From contig JAHENC010000005.1 of assembly GCA_024643365.1 (NCBI GenBank), positions 1 to 64,000 of the forward strand: a stretch of DNA of 64,000 bases. Reading direction: 5' to 3'. This stretch comes from Crocinitomicaceae bacterium. Lineage in GTDB: Bacteria; Bacteroidota; Bacteroidia; Flavobacteriales_D; Crocinitomicaceae. The notes beneath the pieces were generated by a model, which ran no database searches, was not told the DNA's origin, and was given only the letters and a program-made list of their open reading frames with translations. Both the position numbers and the translations under genes were made by a program. Numbering within the stretch: position 1 is the stretch's first letter; each line of letters begins with the position of its first letter. This document shows, piece by piece, positions 26,405-35,349 of this stretch.

Positions 26405-27462
26405 TGATGGAATCTCAACATGTATTAATTATTGGTGCCGGACTCGCAGGCACGAGCCTAGCGCATCAACTTTTAGCAAAAGGACACCGCGTTCAACTGA
26501 TTGATCGGGGTATAAATCATTCTACTGCAGTTGCTGCTGGAATGGTGAATCCAATGGTTTTTAGAAGAATGAATAAATCCTGGCGTTTGGATGAGTTCAT
26601 TTCTGACGCAAGGAATTTTTACTTACAACTAGAAAAAACTGTTGAAGATAAATTGTTTCATCCGATTGTTATACGTCGGATGCTCTCTTCAGAACAAGAA
26701 CGTAATTACTGGTTGGAAAGACAAAAATCACCTGAATTTACGGATTATTTGACGGAAATTAATCCGGAAGATGAAAGCTATTCGCTTGCTCAAAATCACT
26801 TCGGAAGCGGAAGATTGAAATCCTCCTTTTGGGTGGATGCAAAACGCTATTACGACCTAAATCTTGCATATTTTGAACGAAAAGGGAGCTTGTTAAAAGA
26901 AGATTTTGATTCATCAAGTTTTGATGAAAACACGTTGGTTTATAAAGGAATTCCATACGATAAAGTTGTTTTTTCGGTCGGATATCAACAAATCAATACG
27001 CCTTTTTTTCAGGAGTTACCTATTCAACAAACTAAAGGACAAACCATCCGCATCCGTTCACAAGAAGTCCCTGAAAATGAATCCCTCAATCGGAAGTGTT
27101 TTGTTCTTCCATTAGGAAATCATGTTTTTAGAATCGGTGCAACCTACGAATGGGATAATCCTGACTTGAGCCCAACGGAAGAAGCAAAACAGGAATTAAT
27201 TGGACACCTCAACGTCTTAGGGGACTTCTCCTATGACATCCTTGATCAACAAGTAGGAGTGCGTCCAACGGTTTTAGATCGCCGCCCCATACTTGGAGCA
27301 CATCACTCAATAAAAAACGTCTTTTTATTCAATGGACTAGGGACGAAAGGATATTTAATGGCGCCAACTTTAGCAAGGGAATTAGCTGATTTCATGTTCG
27401 AAGGAAAACCACTTGATAAGGAAATTTCGATCAATCGATTTTACAAGAAATTGAATTTGTGA
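26404..27462 (+). CDS. FAD-dependent amino acid oxidase-like protein (DAO family)
   Basis: This 352-aa protein begins with a dinucleotide-binding motif VLIIGAGLAGTSLAHQL. The C-terminal block GVRPTVLDRRPILGAH and NGLGTKGYLMAP is typical of the DAO/glycine oxidase superfamily. It probably oxidises the C-N bond of an amino acid or secondary amine using FAD in the cytoplasm; the substrate is not evident. The start is ATG 26404, overlapping the comF stop, or ATG 26407 directly after it. A 37-base gap separates it from the next gene. Confidence 0.87.
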   Translation: MMESQHVLIIGAGLAGTSLAHQLLAKGHRVQLIDRGINHSTAVAAGMVNPMVFRRMNKSWRLDEFISDARNFYLQLEKTVEDKLFHPIVIRRMLSSEQERNYWLERQKSPEFTDYLTEINPEDESYSLAQNHFGSGRLKSSFWVDAKRYYDLNLAYFERKGSLLKEDFDSSSFDENTLVYKGIPYDKVVFSVGYQQINTPFFQELPIQQTKGQTIRIRSQEVPENESLNRKCFVLPLGNHVFRIGATYEWDNPDLSPTEEAKQELIGHLNVLGDFSYDILDQQVGVRPTVLDRRPILGAHHSIKNVFLFNGLGTKGYLMAPTLARELADFMFEGKPLDKEISINRFYKKLNL

Positions 27463-27499
27463 AAAAAATCCTATTTTTAGGTGAACTAAAACTATAAAC

Positions 27500-27931
27500 A
27501 TGGAAACAGAATCAACTAATGCGAAGTCATTGAAATTAACGGATAACAGCCTAATTTTTATGATGGAAATTGTAAAATGGGCTAAATTTTTGGCAATTTG
27601 TTCTTTTGTGGGTATTGGAATTATCGCCTTATTGGGAGTAGGAATGATCATCCTTCAATTTGAAGGCCAAGCGAAAGGATTGTCTCCTGTAATCCTGGGT
27701 CTTGCATACATTTTAATGTCAGTACTTTATTTTTTCCCTTCGATCTATTTGTATCGTTTTGCTGCGGCAAGTGGAGATGCCATTGAAAAATTAAATGATG
27801 ACATTCTGGAAGAAGGACTAGAAAATTTAAAATCACTTTTTCGATTTACAGGAATATCGATGATTATTATGCTTTCGCTGTATGCTGTAGGGATTATTGC
27901 CGTAATAGCAGCGTTTATCATTCAGATGTAA
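27500..27931 (+). CDS. DUF5362-like membrane protein
   Basis: This 143-aa protein has a hydrophilic N-terminus of about 30 residues and about four membrane helices grouped in pairs, with the loop FPSIYLYRFAAASGDAIEKLND between pairs. That layout and loop match what I remember of the DUF5362 family in Bacteroidota. No function is known. It may be read through from the FAD oxidoreductase gene 37 bases upstream; lepA follows after 56 bases with its own -7 box. Confidence 0.75.
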   Translation: METESTNAKSLKLTDNSLIFMMEIVKWAKFLAICSFVGIGIIALLGVGMIILQFEGQAKGLSPVILGLAYILMSVLYFFPSIYLYRFAAASGDAIEKLNDDILEEGLENLKSLFRFTGISMIIMLSLYAVGIIAVIAAFIIQM

Positions 27932-27971
27932 TATAGTCGGGACATTAGACGTCAATTCAGCGGGAAAATCG

Positions 27972-27979
27972 TATTTTTG
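27972..27979 (+). promoter_or_regulatory. -7 element of the lepA operon
   Basis: TATTTTTG is an exact TAnnTTTG match ending eight bases before the lepA ATG. It implies a very short 5' leader. Confidence 0.5.
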
Positions 27980-27987
27980 TTACCGCT

Positions 27988-29784
27988 ATGAATCACATTC
28001 GAAATTTCTGCATTATTGCACACATCGATCACGGTAAAAGTACCCTCGCAGATCGCTTACTTCAAACTACTGGAACGATATCCGACCGAAACATGCAGGC
28101 TCAGGCCTTGGATGATATGGACTTGGAGCGCGAACGTGGAATCACCATTAAGAGTCATGCCATTCAAATGAGTTATAAGTTTGAAGGGAACGATTATATT
28201 TTGAACCTAATTGACACGCCTGGACACGTTGATTTCTCTTACGAAGTTTCGCGTTCAATCGCAGCTTGTGAAGGAGCATTGTTAATAGTTGATGCATCCC
28301 AAGGAATTGAGGCTCAAACGATTTCAAATTTATATTTGGCATTAGAACACGATTTGGAAATTATTCCGATTCTGAACAAAATGGACTTACCTGGTGCAAT
28401 GCCAGAGGAAGTATCTGATCAAATTGTCGAGTTAATTGGTTGTGATTATGAGGACATTATTCAAGCTTCCGGAAAAACTGGGCTTGGCGTAGAAGCAATT
28501 TTATCAGCTGTTGTTAACCGAATTCCGCCACCAAAAGGAGATGAGTCAGCGCCGTTACAAGCCATGATTTTTGACTCTGTTTTCAATCCATTTAGAGGAA
28601 TTATCGCGTATTACAGAATAAAAAATGGAGTGTTGAGAAAGGGACAAAAAGTTCGTTTTCTAAATACAGGAAGAGATTACAACGCCGATGAAATCGGAAT
28701 TTTAAAAATGGATCTTTCCCCACGAAACGAGGTGAGAGCAGGAGATGTAGGATACATCATTTCAGGTATTAAGCAAGCCAACGAAGTGAAAGTTGGAGAC
28801 ACCATTACGGATACAGAAAATCCATGCGAAGTTCCAATCAAAGGATTTGAGGATGTAAAACCGATGGTCTTTGCTGGAATTTATCCAGTAGACAATGAAG
28901 ATTATGAGGAGTTGCGTTATTCCATGGAAAAATTACAACTGAATGACTCATCATTAGTCTTCGAACCTGAATCTTCAGCTGCGCTTGGATTTGGTTTCCG
29001 TTGTGGATTCCTTGGAATGCTACACATGGAAATTATTCAAGAGCGTTTGGAACGTGAGTTTAATATGACAGTTATAACAACTGTTCCCAACGTGTCGTAC
29101 AAGGCATACATGAAAAAAGACCCAGAGGATGCATTGATTGTCAATAATCCATCTGAACTTCCAGATCCATCCGGAATGGAACGAATAGAAGAGCCATACA
29201 TTAAAGCGCAAGTCATCACGAAAACAGAATATGTTGGTGCAATTATGACTTTGTGTATTGAAAAGCGTGGAGAATTACAGAACCAAGTGTATTTGACACA
29301 AGATCGAGTGGAAATTACCTTCGAAATGCCTTTGGCAGAGATTGTCTTTGATTTTTATGACCGTTTGAAATCCGTTTCTCGTGGTTATGCTTCTTTTGAC
29401 TATCATCCAATCGGGTACAAAGAGTCAGATTTGATCAAAATGGACTTACTGCTTAATGGGGAACAAGTGGATGCATTATCCGCATTGGTTCACCGCAGTA
29501 ATGCCTTTGATCTTGGTAAACGCATTTGTGTCAAATTGCGCGAATTAATCCCTAGACAACAATTTGAAATTCCGATTCAAGCAGCTATTGGTGCGAAAGT
29601 TATTGCGCGTGAAACCATCAAAGCCTTGAGAAAGGATGTTACGGCAAAATGTTATGGTGGAGATATTTCACGTAAACGTAAATTATTAGAGAAACAAAAA
29701 GCTGGTAAAAAACGTATGCGCCAAGTGGGAAGAGTAGAAGTTCCTCAAGAAGCATTTTTAGCAGTATTGAAATTAAACGATTAA
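27988..29784 (+). CDS. lepA: Elongation factor 4
   Basis: This 598-aa translational GTPase has G1 [10 protein letters not shown], switch [13 protein letters not shown] and G4 NKMDL. The LepA-specific C-terminal domain ends in [21 protein letters not shown]. Its length matches the family. It binds the ribosome and is linked to back-translocation and 30S biogenesis. It leads a tight operon with a small membrane protein (10-base gap), cytochrome c and hflX, a second ribosome-associated GTPase. Confidence 0.98.
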   Translation: MNHIRNFCIIAHIDHGKSTLADRLLQTTGTISDRNMQAQALDDMDLERERGITIKSHAIQMSYKFEGNDYILNLIDTPGHVDFSYEVSRSIAACEGALLIVDASQGIEAQTISNLYLALEHDLEIIPILNKMDLPGAMPEEVSDQIVELIGCDYEDIIQASGKTGLGVEAILSAVVNRIPPPKGDESAPLQAMIFDSVFNPFRGIIAYYRIKNGVLRKGQKVRFLNTGRDYNADEIGILKMDLSPRNEVRAGDVGYIISGIKQANEVKVGDTITDTENPCEVPIKGFEDVKPMVFAGIYPVDNEDYEELRYSMEKLQLNDSSLVFEPESSAALGFGFRCGFLGMLHMEIIQERLEREFNMTVITTVPNVSYKAYMKKDPEDALIVNNPSELPDPSGMERIEEPYIKAQVITKTEYVGAIMTLCIEKRGELQNQVYLTQDRVEITFEMPLAEIVFDFYDRLKSVSRGYASFDYHPIGYKESDLIKMDLLLNGEQVDALSALVHRSNAFDLGKRICVKLRELIPRQQFEIPIQAAIGAKVIARETIKALRKDVTAKCYGGDISRKRKLLEKQKAGKKRMRQVGRVEVPQEAFLAVLKLND

Positions 29785-29794
29785 ACTTAAACAT

Positions 29795-30229
29795 ATGAAT
29801 TCTATTTTAACTCATGCTCATTCTGGCTTACGTTGGGTAGCTATTATTCTTTTATTGCTTGCGATTATTAATGCGTTCACTTCAAAGACATTTGAAAAGA
29901 AGCATAAAATGATCAACTTATTTACCATGATTACTTTGCATACGCAATTAATCATTGGGTTGGTTCAATATTTTATCACATCTGGTAAAGTGAAATTTTT
30001 TGATGGTTGGATGAAAGAGGCAGCATTTCGTTTTTACGGGATGGAACACTTAATGGGGATGTTAATTGCTATTGTTTTGATTACAGTGGGATACAGCAAA
30101 TCCAAAAGAGGCACAACTGATTCGGAGAAATTCAAACCGATTAAATTATTCTACCTAATAGGATTCATTTTGATTATGGCGTCAATTCCTTGGCCATTCC
30201 GAACAGCACTTGGAGGATCATGGTTCTAA
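29795..30229 (+). CDS. Four-helix membrane protein with conserved histidines (cytochrome b-like)
   Basis: This 144-aa protein has four membrane helices and histidines at or in three of them: H7/H9 before helix 1 (HAHSGLRW), H49 in helix 2 and H85 in helix 3 (GMEHLMGM). Such proteins are often labelled cytochrome B in Bacteroidota genomes, and the histidines could bind haem, but this is not shown. The stop overlaps the start of a lipoprotein cytochrome c gene by ten bases. That translational coupling suggests the two proteins work together in electron transfer. Confidence 0.8.
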   Translation: MNSILTHAHSGLRWVAIILLLLAIINAFTSKTFEKKHKMINLFTMITLHTQLIIGLVQYFITSGKVKFFDGWMKEAAFRFYGMEHLMGMLIAIVLITVGYSKSKRGTTDSEKFKPIKLFYLIGFILIMASIPWPFRTALGGSWF

Positions 30230-30555
30230 CACGCGCAATTTTCTTTTTGTTTTTACTTGGATTAACTTCCTGTGGTGCTGATTCATCAGTAAAAAACAAC
30301 GATGCATTACCAATAGAAACTCCCGCTGAAAAAGGCGCTTCATTGTACACTGTAAATTGTACGAGTTGTCATGGTGAAGACGGGAAAATGGGTGGATCAG
30401 GAGCGAAAGACTTATCGAAATCACAATTAAGTGATAAGCAAATCAAAAAGATACTTCGAAAGGGTAAAAATGCCATGCCGCCCATGTCGGCAATTTTGGA
30501 GAATGAGGAAAACATGGATTTTGTTATCCAGCACATTAAAACGTTGAGAAAGTAA
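30220..30555 (+). CDS. Lipoprotein monohaem cytochrome c
   Basis: This protein of about 111 aa has a lipoprotein signal with lipid-accepting C18 (LTSC), a haem c site CTSCH (C47, C50, H51) and a candidate axial Met in MPPM (M86/M89). I chose ATG 30220 because it follows GGAGG at 30213-30217, a rare strong Shine-Dalgarno here, and gives a proper lipoprotein signal. It should sit in the periplasm anchored to a membrane and carry single electrons. The gene overlaps its membrane partner by ten bases and hflX by one. Confidence 0.92.
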   Translation: MVLTRAIFFLFLLGLTSCGADSSVKNNDALPIETPAEKGASLYTVNCTSCHGEDGKMGGSGAKDLSKSQLSDKQIKKILRKGKNAMPPMSAILENEENMDFVIQHIKTLRK

Positions 30556-31745
30556 TGCAAGAAGGCCACGTAACAGTAGATGCAGTAGAGGAATCTTGTA
30601 TTTTAGTAGGCGTAATCACATCAGAAATCGATGAGGTAATTGCCAATGAACATTTGGATGAATTGGAGTTTTTAGCGGAAACCGCCGGTGCAATTACACA
30701 CACAAAATTCTTACAAAAATTACCGTATCCGAATCCAAGAACGTATGTTGGTTCTGGAAAACTAGAAGAGATCAAACAATATATGAAGGCAATGGACATC
30801 GACATGGTCATTTTCGATGATGAGTTGTCCCCTTCACAACTGCGAAATATAGAACGCGAGTTGGAATGTAAAGTCCTGGATCGTACCATTCTTATTTTGG
30901 ATATTTTCGCTAGTCGAGCAAGAACTTTTCATGCAAAAACACAAGTAGAACTCGCACAACTTCAGTACATGCTTCCCCGCTTAACACGCATGTGGACCCA
31001 CCTTGAACGTCAAAAAGGAGGAATTGGACTGCGTGGTCCGGGAGAATCTCAGATTGAAACGGACCGTCGAATTATTCAAATGCGTATTTCCTTGATGAAG
31101 GAAAGATTAAAAGACATTGATAAACAAATGACGATTCAACGTAGTAACCGAGGACAACTTGTCCGAGTTGCTCTTGTTGGATACACGAATGTTGGTAAAA
31201 GTACGTTGATGAATTTACTTTCCAAATCTGATGTGTTTGCGGAAAACAAATTGTTTGCTACCCTAGACACAACCGTTCGAAAAGTGGTGATTGACAACAT
31301 GCCCATGCTTTTAACAGATACTGTTGGATTTATTCGAAAACTTCCTCAACAATTGATGGAATCGTTTAAGTCGACATTAGACGAGGTTCGTGAAGCTGAT
31401 TTACTCATACATGTGTTGGATATTTCTCATCCAAATTTTGAAGATCAATTTAATGTCGTTAATGAAACATTGAACGAAATAGACAAAACGGAGAAACCAA
31501 CTATTGTGGTATTCAATAAGATTGATGCCTATCAACCTATTCTTAATGAAATGAATGAAGAGGAGGAGGATGTTACCACCTTGGAATCACTCAAAAAATC
31601 ATGGATGGCAAAAATGAATAAAACAAAATGTGTGTTTATTTCTGCTCAAAATAAAGAGAATGTGGAAGAATTGAAGGAAGTTCTATACGAAGAGGTGAAA
31701 ACCATATTTCGTGTGCGCTATCCTTATAATAATTTCTTGTATTAG
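30555..31745 (+). CDS. hflX: Ribosome-associated GTPase HflX
   Basis: This 396-aa protein has the HflX N-terminal domain (NPRTYVGSGKLEEIK, VFDDELSPSQLRN), a GLRGPGESQIETDRR linker and the G domain (GYTNVGKSTLMN, DTVGFIRKLP, NKID). HflX binds 50S subunits and rescues stalled ribosomes under stress. Its ATG overlaps the cytochrome c stop (TAATG). Its TAG stop shares the tetranucleotide TTAG (31742-31745) with the stop of convergent rnr. Confidence 0.97.
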   Translation: MQEGHVTVDAVEESCILVGVITSEIDEVIANEHLDELEFLAETAGAITHTKFLQKLPYPNPRTYVGSGKLEEIKQYMKAMDIDMVIFDDELSPSQLRNIERELECKVLDRTILILDIFASRARTFHAKTQVELAQLQYMLPRLTRMWTHLERQKGGIGLRGPGESQIETDRRIIQMRISLMKERLKDIDKQMTIQRSNRGQLVRVALVGYTNVGKSTLMNLLSKSDVFAENKLFATLDTTVRKVVIDNMPMLLTDTVGFIRKLPQQLMESFKSTLDEVREADLLIHVLDISHPNFEDQFNVVNETLNEIDKTEKPTIVVFNKIDAYQPILNEMNEEEEDVTTLESLKKSWMAKMNKTKCVFISAQNKENVEELKEVLYEEVKTIFRVRYPYNNFLY

Positions 31746-33883
31746 TCGACCACTAATTCTAAGTCAATCTGCCGTTTTTTAGGATTTACTTTCGCGATTT
31801 TTACTCGTACTTTATCTCCGAAATTAAACGCTTTTCTGTAGCGTGCTCCCGTAATTTTAAAGTTGTCCTGATCGAAATAATAGCGGTCTCCTGGGATTTC
31901 TGACATCGGTACCATTCCTTCACAATGATTTTCGTCCATGCGAACAAACATTCCATGTTCCGCAATCCCGGAAATAGTCCCTTCAAAGACTTCTCCTAAG
32001 TGATCCATGACGAATAAGGTTTGGAAATATTTCGTGGATTCTCTCTCTGCTTCGGACGCCTTGCGTTCATTTTTAGAAATACGCGTACAAATTGCTTTTA
32101 ATTCCCCACCATATTTATGCTGCTTGCTCGTCAGTTCTTCTTGTAAAATACGGTGAACCACTAAATCGGCATAGCGTCTAATAGGTGATGTGAAATGACT
32201 GTAATGTTTAAAGGCTAATCCATAATGGCCAATGTTCTCGGTTTCATAAGAAGCTTTTGCCATAGAACGAATTGCCATGGATTGAACAAGAGAAAATTCA
32301 TTTTCCTCACGAATTTCTTCAAATAAGGCATTTAAATTTTTTGCGATGGACTGAGTATCGTGTAAATCGATTTTATGTCCGAATTTCTCAATGAACACAG
32401 AGAAAACATCCATTTTTCCTGGGTCCGGAGAATCGTGAACGCGATAAATCATCGGGAATGGGTCTCGGCCTTTTTCAGGCTTCGATAGGAAAGTAGCTAC
32501 TTTACGGTTCGCAAGTAACATAAATTCTTCAATTAATTTATGTGCGTCTTTGGAGGTTTTGATCACCACTTCTGATGGATTACCAACATCGTTTAAGCGA
32601 AAACGCATTTCTTCGGACTCGATGCTCAGTGCACCGTCCTTTAATCTTTGTTTACGTAATATATGGGCTACCGAATTCAATTTACGAATGACAACTTCGT
32701 GGTCTCCTTCTTTTCCTTCGATGATTTCCTGTGCTTCTTCATAGGTAAATCGGCGATCTGAATGAATCACACCTTTTCCATACCATTCTTTATAGACTTT
32801 CCCTTTATCGTCCATTTCAAAGACTGCGGAGAAGGTATACTTATCTTCGTGTGGCCTTAATGAGCAGGCAATGTTCGATAATTGTTCAGGAAGCATTGGA
32901 ATAACGCGATCAACTAAATAAACAGAGTTCGATCGAAGTAAAGCCTCCGCATCCATTGCTGTACCTGGACGAACATAATGACTAACATCAGCTATATGAA
33001 CACCAAGTTCGTAATGTCCATTTTCTAATTCATGGTAAGAAATGGCGTCATCAAAATCACGTGCGTCAAAAGGATCAATAGTAAAGGTGAGGGTAGTTCT
33101 AAAGTCACGACGGGTTAATATTTCTTTATCGTCCAATTCCACAGGGACACGTTCTGCTTCTTCTAATACCGCATCTGGAAAAATTGGGTTGATCCCTTGG
33201 TTATATAGAATGGAAAGCATTTCCGTGTCATTACTTCCCGGCATTCCTAAAATGGCTACAACTTCCCCAAACGGTTTCTCAGCAGATTTAGGCCAAACGG
33301 TAATCTTCACCAATACTTTTTCACCATCTCTTGCTCCATTTAGATTTTCTTTCGGAACGCGAATTTCTAAACCACTGCGATTATTATCTGGAATGAGTAA
33401 TGCTGTTTTATCACCGAATTGGATAGTTCCAACAAATTGTACACGTTCCCTTTCCTTGATTTCGACCACTGCACCTTCGTCTCGGTTAGGTCCTGACTTA
33501 AATACACGAACTTTTACTTTGTCCCCATTCAGTGCTTGTCCAATATTTTGAGGTGCAATAAACACATCTTTTTCTTTCCCTTCTACAACAACGAATCCAG
33601 CTCCACGTTGTGTCAACTGAATCACACCTTCAACTAAGTTGGATTCACCGCTTAAGGAATACGTAAAATGATTGATTCGTTTAATGGCATTTTTACTCGC
33701 CAAAGCATTTAAGCCTTCGAATACAACCTGACGACTCATGGGATCGCGAGCCTCTACCAATGAACAGATTTGTTGGTGTGTTAGTTCAACACCTGGGTGT
33801 TTCTCGAATAAGCGAATTAAAATCGCATTGATACCCGATTTTTTTTTGCCGGGAGATGGTTTTGAATACCTTTTTTTGGACAT
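31742..33883 (-). CDS. rnr: Ribonuclease R
   Basis: This 713-aa RNase II family exonuclease has an N-terminal winged-helix region, two cold-shock-like domains, the RNB catalytic domain with acidic motif FDARDFDDAISY, and a C-terminal S1 domain (EGTISGIAEHGMFVRMDENHCEG). It degrades structured RNA 3' to 5' and takes part in rRNA quality control. There is no obvious TAnnTTTG box, but a perfect hairpin (33893-33913) lies about ten bases before the ATG. A T9SS protein gene on the same strand ends 58 bases upstream. Confidence 0.97.
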   Translation of the reverse strand: MSKKRYSKPSPGKKKSGINAILIRLFEKHPGVELTHQQICSLVEARDPMSRQVVFEGLNALASKNAIKRINHFTYSLSGESNLVEGVIQLTQRGAGFVVVEGKEKDVFIAPQNIGQALNGDKVKVRVFKSGPNRDEGAVVEIKERERVQFVGTIQFGDKTALLIPDNNRSGLEIRVPKENLNGARDGEKVLVKITVWPKSAEKPFGEVVAILGMPGSNDTEMLSILYNQGINPIFPDAVLEEAERVPVELDDKEILTRRDFRTTLTFTIDPFDARDFDDAISYHELENGHYELGVHIADVSHYVRPGTAMDAEALLRSNSVYLVDRVIPMLPEQLSNIACSLRPHEDKYTFSAVFEMDDKGKVYKEWYGKGVIHSDRRFTYEEAQEIIEGKEGDHEVVIRKLNSVAHILRKQRLKDGALSIESEEMRFRLNDVGNPSEVVIKTSKDAHKLIEEFMLLANRKVATFLSKPEKGRDPFPMIYRVHDSPDPGKMDVFSVFIEKFGHKIDLHDTQSIAKNLNALFEEIREENEFSLVQSMAIRSMAKASYETENIGHYGLAFKHYSHFTSPIRRYADLVVHRILQEELTSKQHKYGGELKAICTRISKNERKASEAERESTKYFQTLFVMDHLGEVFEGTISGIAEHGMFVRMDENHCEGMVPMSEIPGDRYYFDQDNFKITGARYRKAFNFGDKVRVKIAKVNPKKRQIDLELVVD

Positions 33884-33892
33884 AGTACGAAA

Positions 33893-33913
33893 TTAGACAA
33901 TAATCTTGTCTAA
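33893..33913 (-). promoter_or_regulatory. Inverted repeat upstream of rnr
   Basis: TTAGACAA (33893-33900) and TTGTCTAA (33906-33913) form a perfect 8-bp stem with a 5-base loop, ending about ten bases before the rnr ATG. It lacks a T run, so it looks more like a 5'UTR structure or an operator than a terminator. Confidence 0.45.
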
Positions 33914-33941
33914 AGTGTTCGAAAAGATTGAAAGTAACAAT

Positions 33942-34691
33942 TTAGTGACGAACCACTAATTTTTTGGTAATGGATTTACCTGTAGAAGTTTCAAAAATTA
34001 GGAAGTAGATTCCATTGCTGAAGTCACCTACATTGATTTTCTTGCTTCCGTGAATCGTCTCTTTCATGATAACGTTCCCAACAGCATCCATCAATTTGAA
34101 GGTGGACTGATCCATTCCAGCAAGTTGGATGGAAACATATTCAGATGTTGGATTTGGGTATATGCTTACTCCGACTTCTTCTTTCACCGGTTTCACTGCA
34201 GCTAAGTAATCTACCACAACATCAACAGAATCCGAGAAAGAAAGGCCATTTGTGGAAATATAATAACGGTAATGAGCTGTTCCATAAACACCATCTGCTG
34301 GATCTATAGAGGCTTTTAACTTTCCATATTCACCGTCGTTAATCGTGAAAAGAACTGCTTGAGCACCAGGAGTAGTCCAAGGATTTGTATTCATTTGTCC
34401 AGAAGAATAACATGTTCCACCAAATGGATCCGTTGCATGTCCCCAGCACAATGCGTCTGTCCATCCAGCCGGAGCATCTATACGTAAACGAGTCACTCTC
34501 CAAGCATGTGCTGACCCGGTGTTATTTTCAACATCAAGTGCAATGTCAAAAGAAGCATTGGATGGCGCAACTACGGTATGCGTTGCACCTGAAATATCGG
34601 ATGTTTGTCCATCCACATGAATGACAATACCATCTTGTGAGTAAGAGAAAACACTCAAACCAAGTGTGAAAAGGAGAAATAAGGACTTCAT
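33942..34691 (-). CDS. Secreted protein with T9SS type A sorting domain
   Basis: This protein of about 249 aa has a signal peptide (MKSLFLLFTLGLSVFSYSQ) and a beta-sandwich-like middle containing WGHATDPFGGTCYSSGQMN and YGTAHYRYYIS. A type A sorting domain (VSIYPNPTSEYVSI to SITKKLVVRH) ends it. The sorting domain directs export by the type IX system and surface attachment or release. Function is unknown. I chose ATG 34691, with 34694 one codon earlier, over the upstream TTG because it directly starts the signal peptide; a TATTTTTG box lies near 34717-34710. Confidence 0.85.
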   Translation of the reverse strand: MKSLFLLFTLGLSVFSYSQDGIVIHVDGQTSDISGATHTVVAPSNASFDIALDVENNTGSAHAWRVTRLRIDAPAGWTDALCWGHATDPFGGTCYSSGQMNTNPWTTPGAQAVLFTINDGEYGKLKASIDPADGVYGTAHYRYYISTNGLSFSDSVDVVVDYLAAVKPVKEEVGVSIYPNPTSEYVSIQLAGMDQSTFKLMDAVGNVIMKETIHGSKKINVGDFSNGIYFLIFETSTGKSITKKLVVRH

Positions 34692-34774
34692 CATGAGTAT
34701 CAGTTTGTTCAAAAATAAGGAAAATTCATTAATTTTCAAAATTGCTGAAAGTTTTTCAGGTCTTGGTTTTTTTA

Positions 34775-34782
34775 TACCTTTG
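34775..34782 (+). promoter_or_regulatory. -7 element for the tlpA-to-TPR gene run
   Basis: TACCTTTG is an exact TAnnTTTG match 46 bases before ATG 34829. It could drive the whole tight run of plus-strand genes to 42470. Confidence 0.45.
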
Positions 34783-34828
34783 AGTTCGGCAAGGTTTTTG
34801 AATTGTCGTGCCAAAAAATGATCAAATT

Positions 34829-35344
34829 ATGAAAACACTTTTTACTTTAGCCTTCGTGTTTTTTGCTGGAATTTCCGCATACTCGCAAGATACACATGCA
34901 ACTGAAAACCAATTGAAACAACTACCTTCTGTTAATTTGAAGGATATGAATGGAAAATCCGTTAATACCGCAGCCATTGCCGTTGATGGACCCATTATCA
35001 TTAGTTTTTGGGCAACATGGTGTGCACCGTGTAAGAAGGAATTGAATACCATTCATGAATTGTACGAAGATTGGCAGGCTGAAACCGGTGTAACTTTGGT
35101 AGCTGTTTCCATAGATGATGAAAAAACAAAAAGCCAAGTTCCAGTTTATGTGAATGGAAAAGCTTGGGATTACATGGTATTAATGGATCCTAATGGTGAC
35201 TTTAAACGTGCAATGGGCGTAAACAATGTTCCTCATACATTTTTAGTGGATAAAGACGGTAACATTGTCTATTCACACAATAATTATGCGCCAGGGGATG
35301 AAGAAAAATTATACAAAGAATTGCTTCACCTTAGCGGAAAATAA
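34829..35344 (+). CDS. TlpA-like thiol-disulfide oxidoreductase
   Basis: This 171-aa protein has a signal peptide (MKTLFTLAFVFFAGISAYSQ) and a thioredoxin domain with FWATWCAPCKKEL and the cis-Pro loop NNVPHTFLV. It should reduce disulfides in the periplasm. ATG 34829 replaces an upstream GTG (34808) because it starts the signal peptide cleanly. It is followed after five bases by an outer-membrane barrel gene and then an Omp28-like lipoprotein, itself with a CxxC; the trio looks like one module. Confidence 0.9.
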   Translation: MKTLFTLAFVFFAGISAYSQDTHATENQLKQLPSVNLKDMNGKSVNTAAIAVDGPIIISFWATWCAPCKKELNTIHELYEDWQAETGVTLVAVSIDDEKTKSQVPVYVNGKAWDYMVLMDPNGDFKRAMGVNNVPHTFLVDKDGNIVYSHNNYAPGDEEKLYKELLHLSGK

Positions 35345-35349
35345 ATCAA

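Noticed and set aside
33042-33551. 169-codon open frame antisense to rnr
   Set aside because: The codon pattern follows the sense gene, and Ser/Leu/Thr-rich translation is a usual antisense artefact.
31742-33883. rnr as a toxin or defence nuclease
   Set aside because: Its domain order and RNB motif match ordinary housekeeping RNase R.
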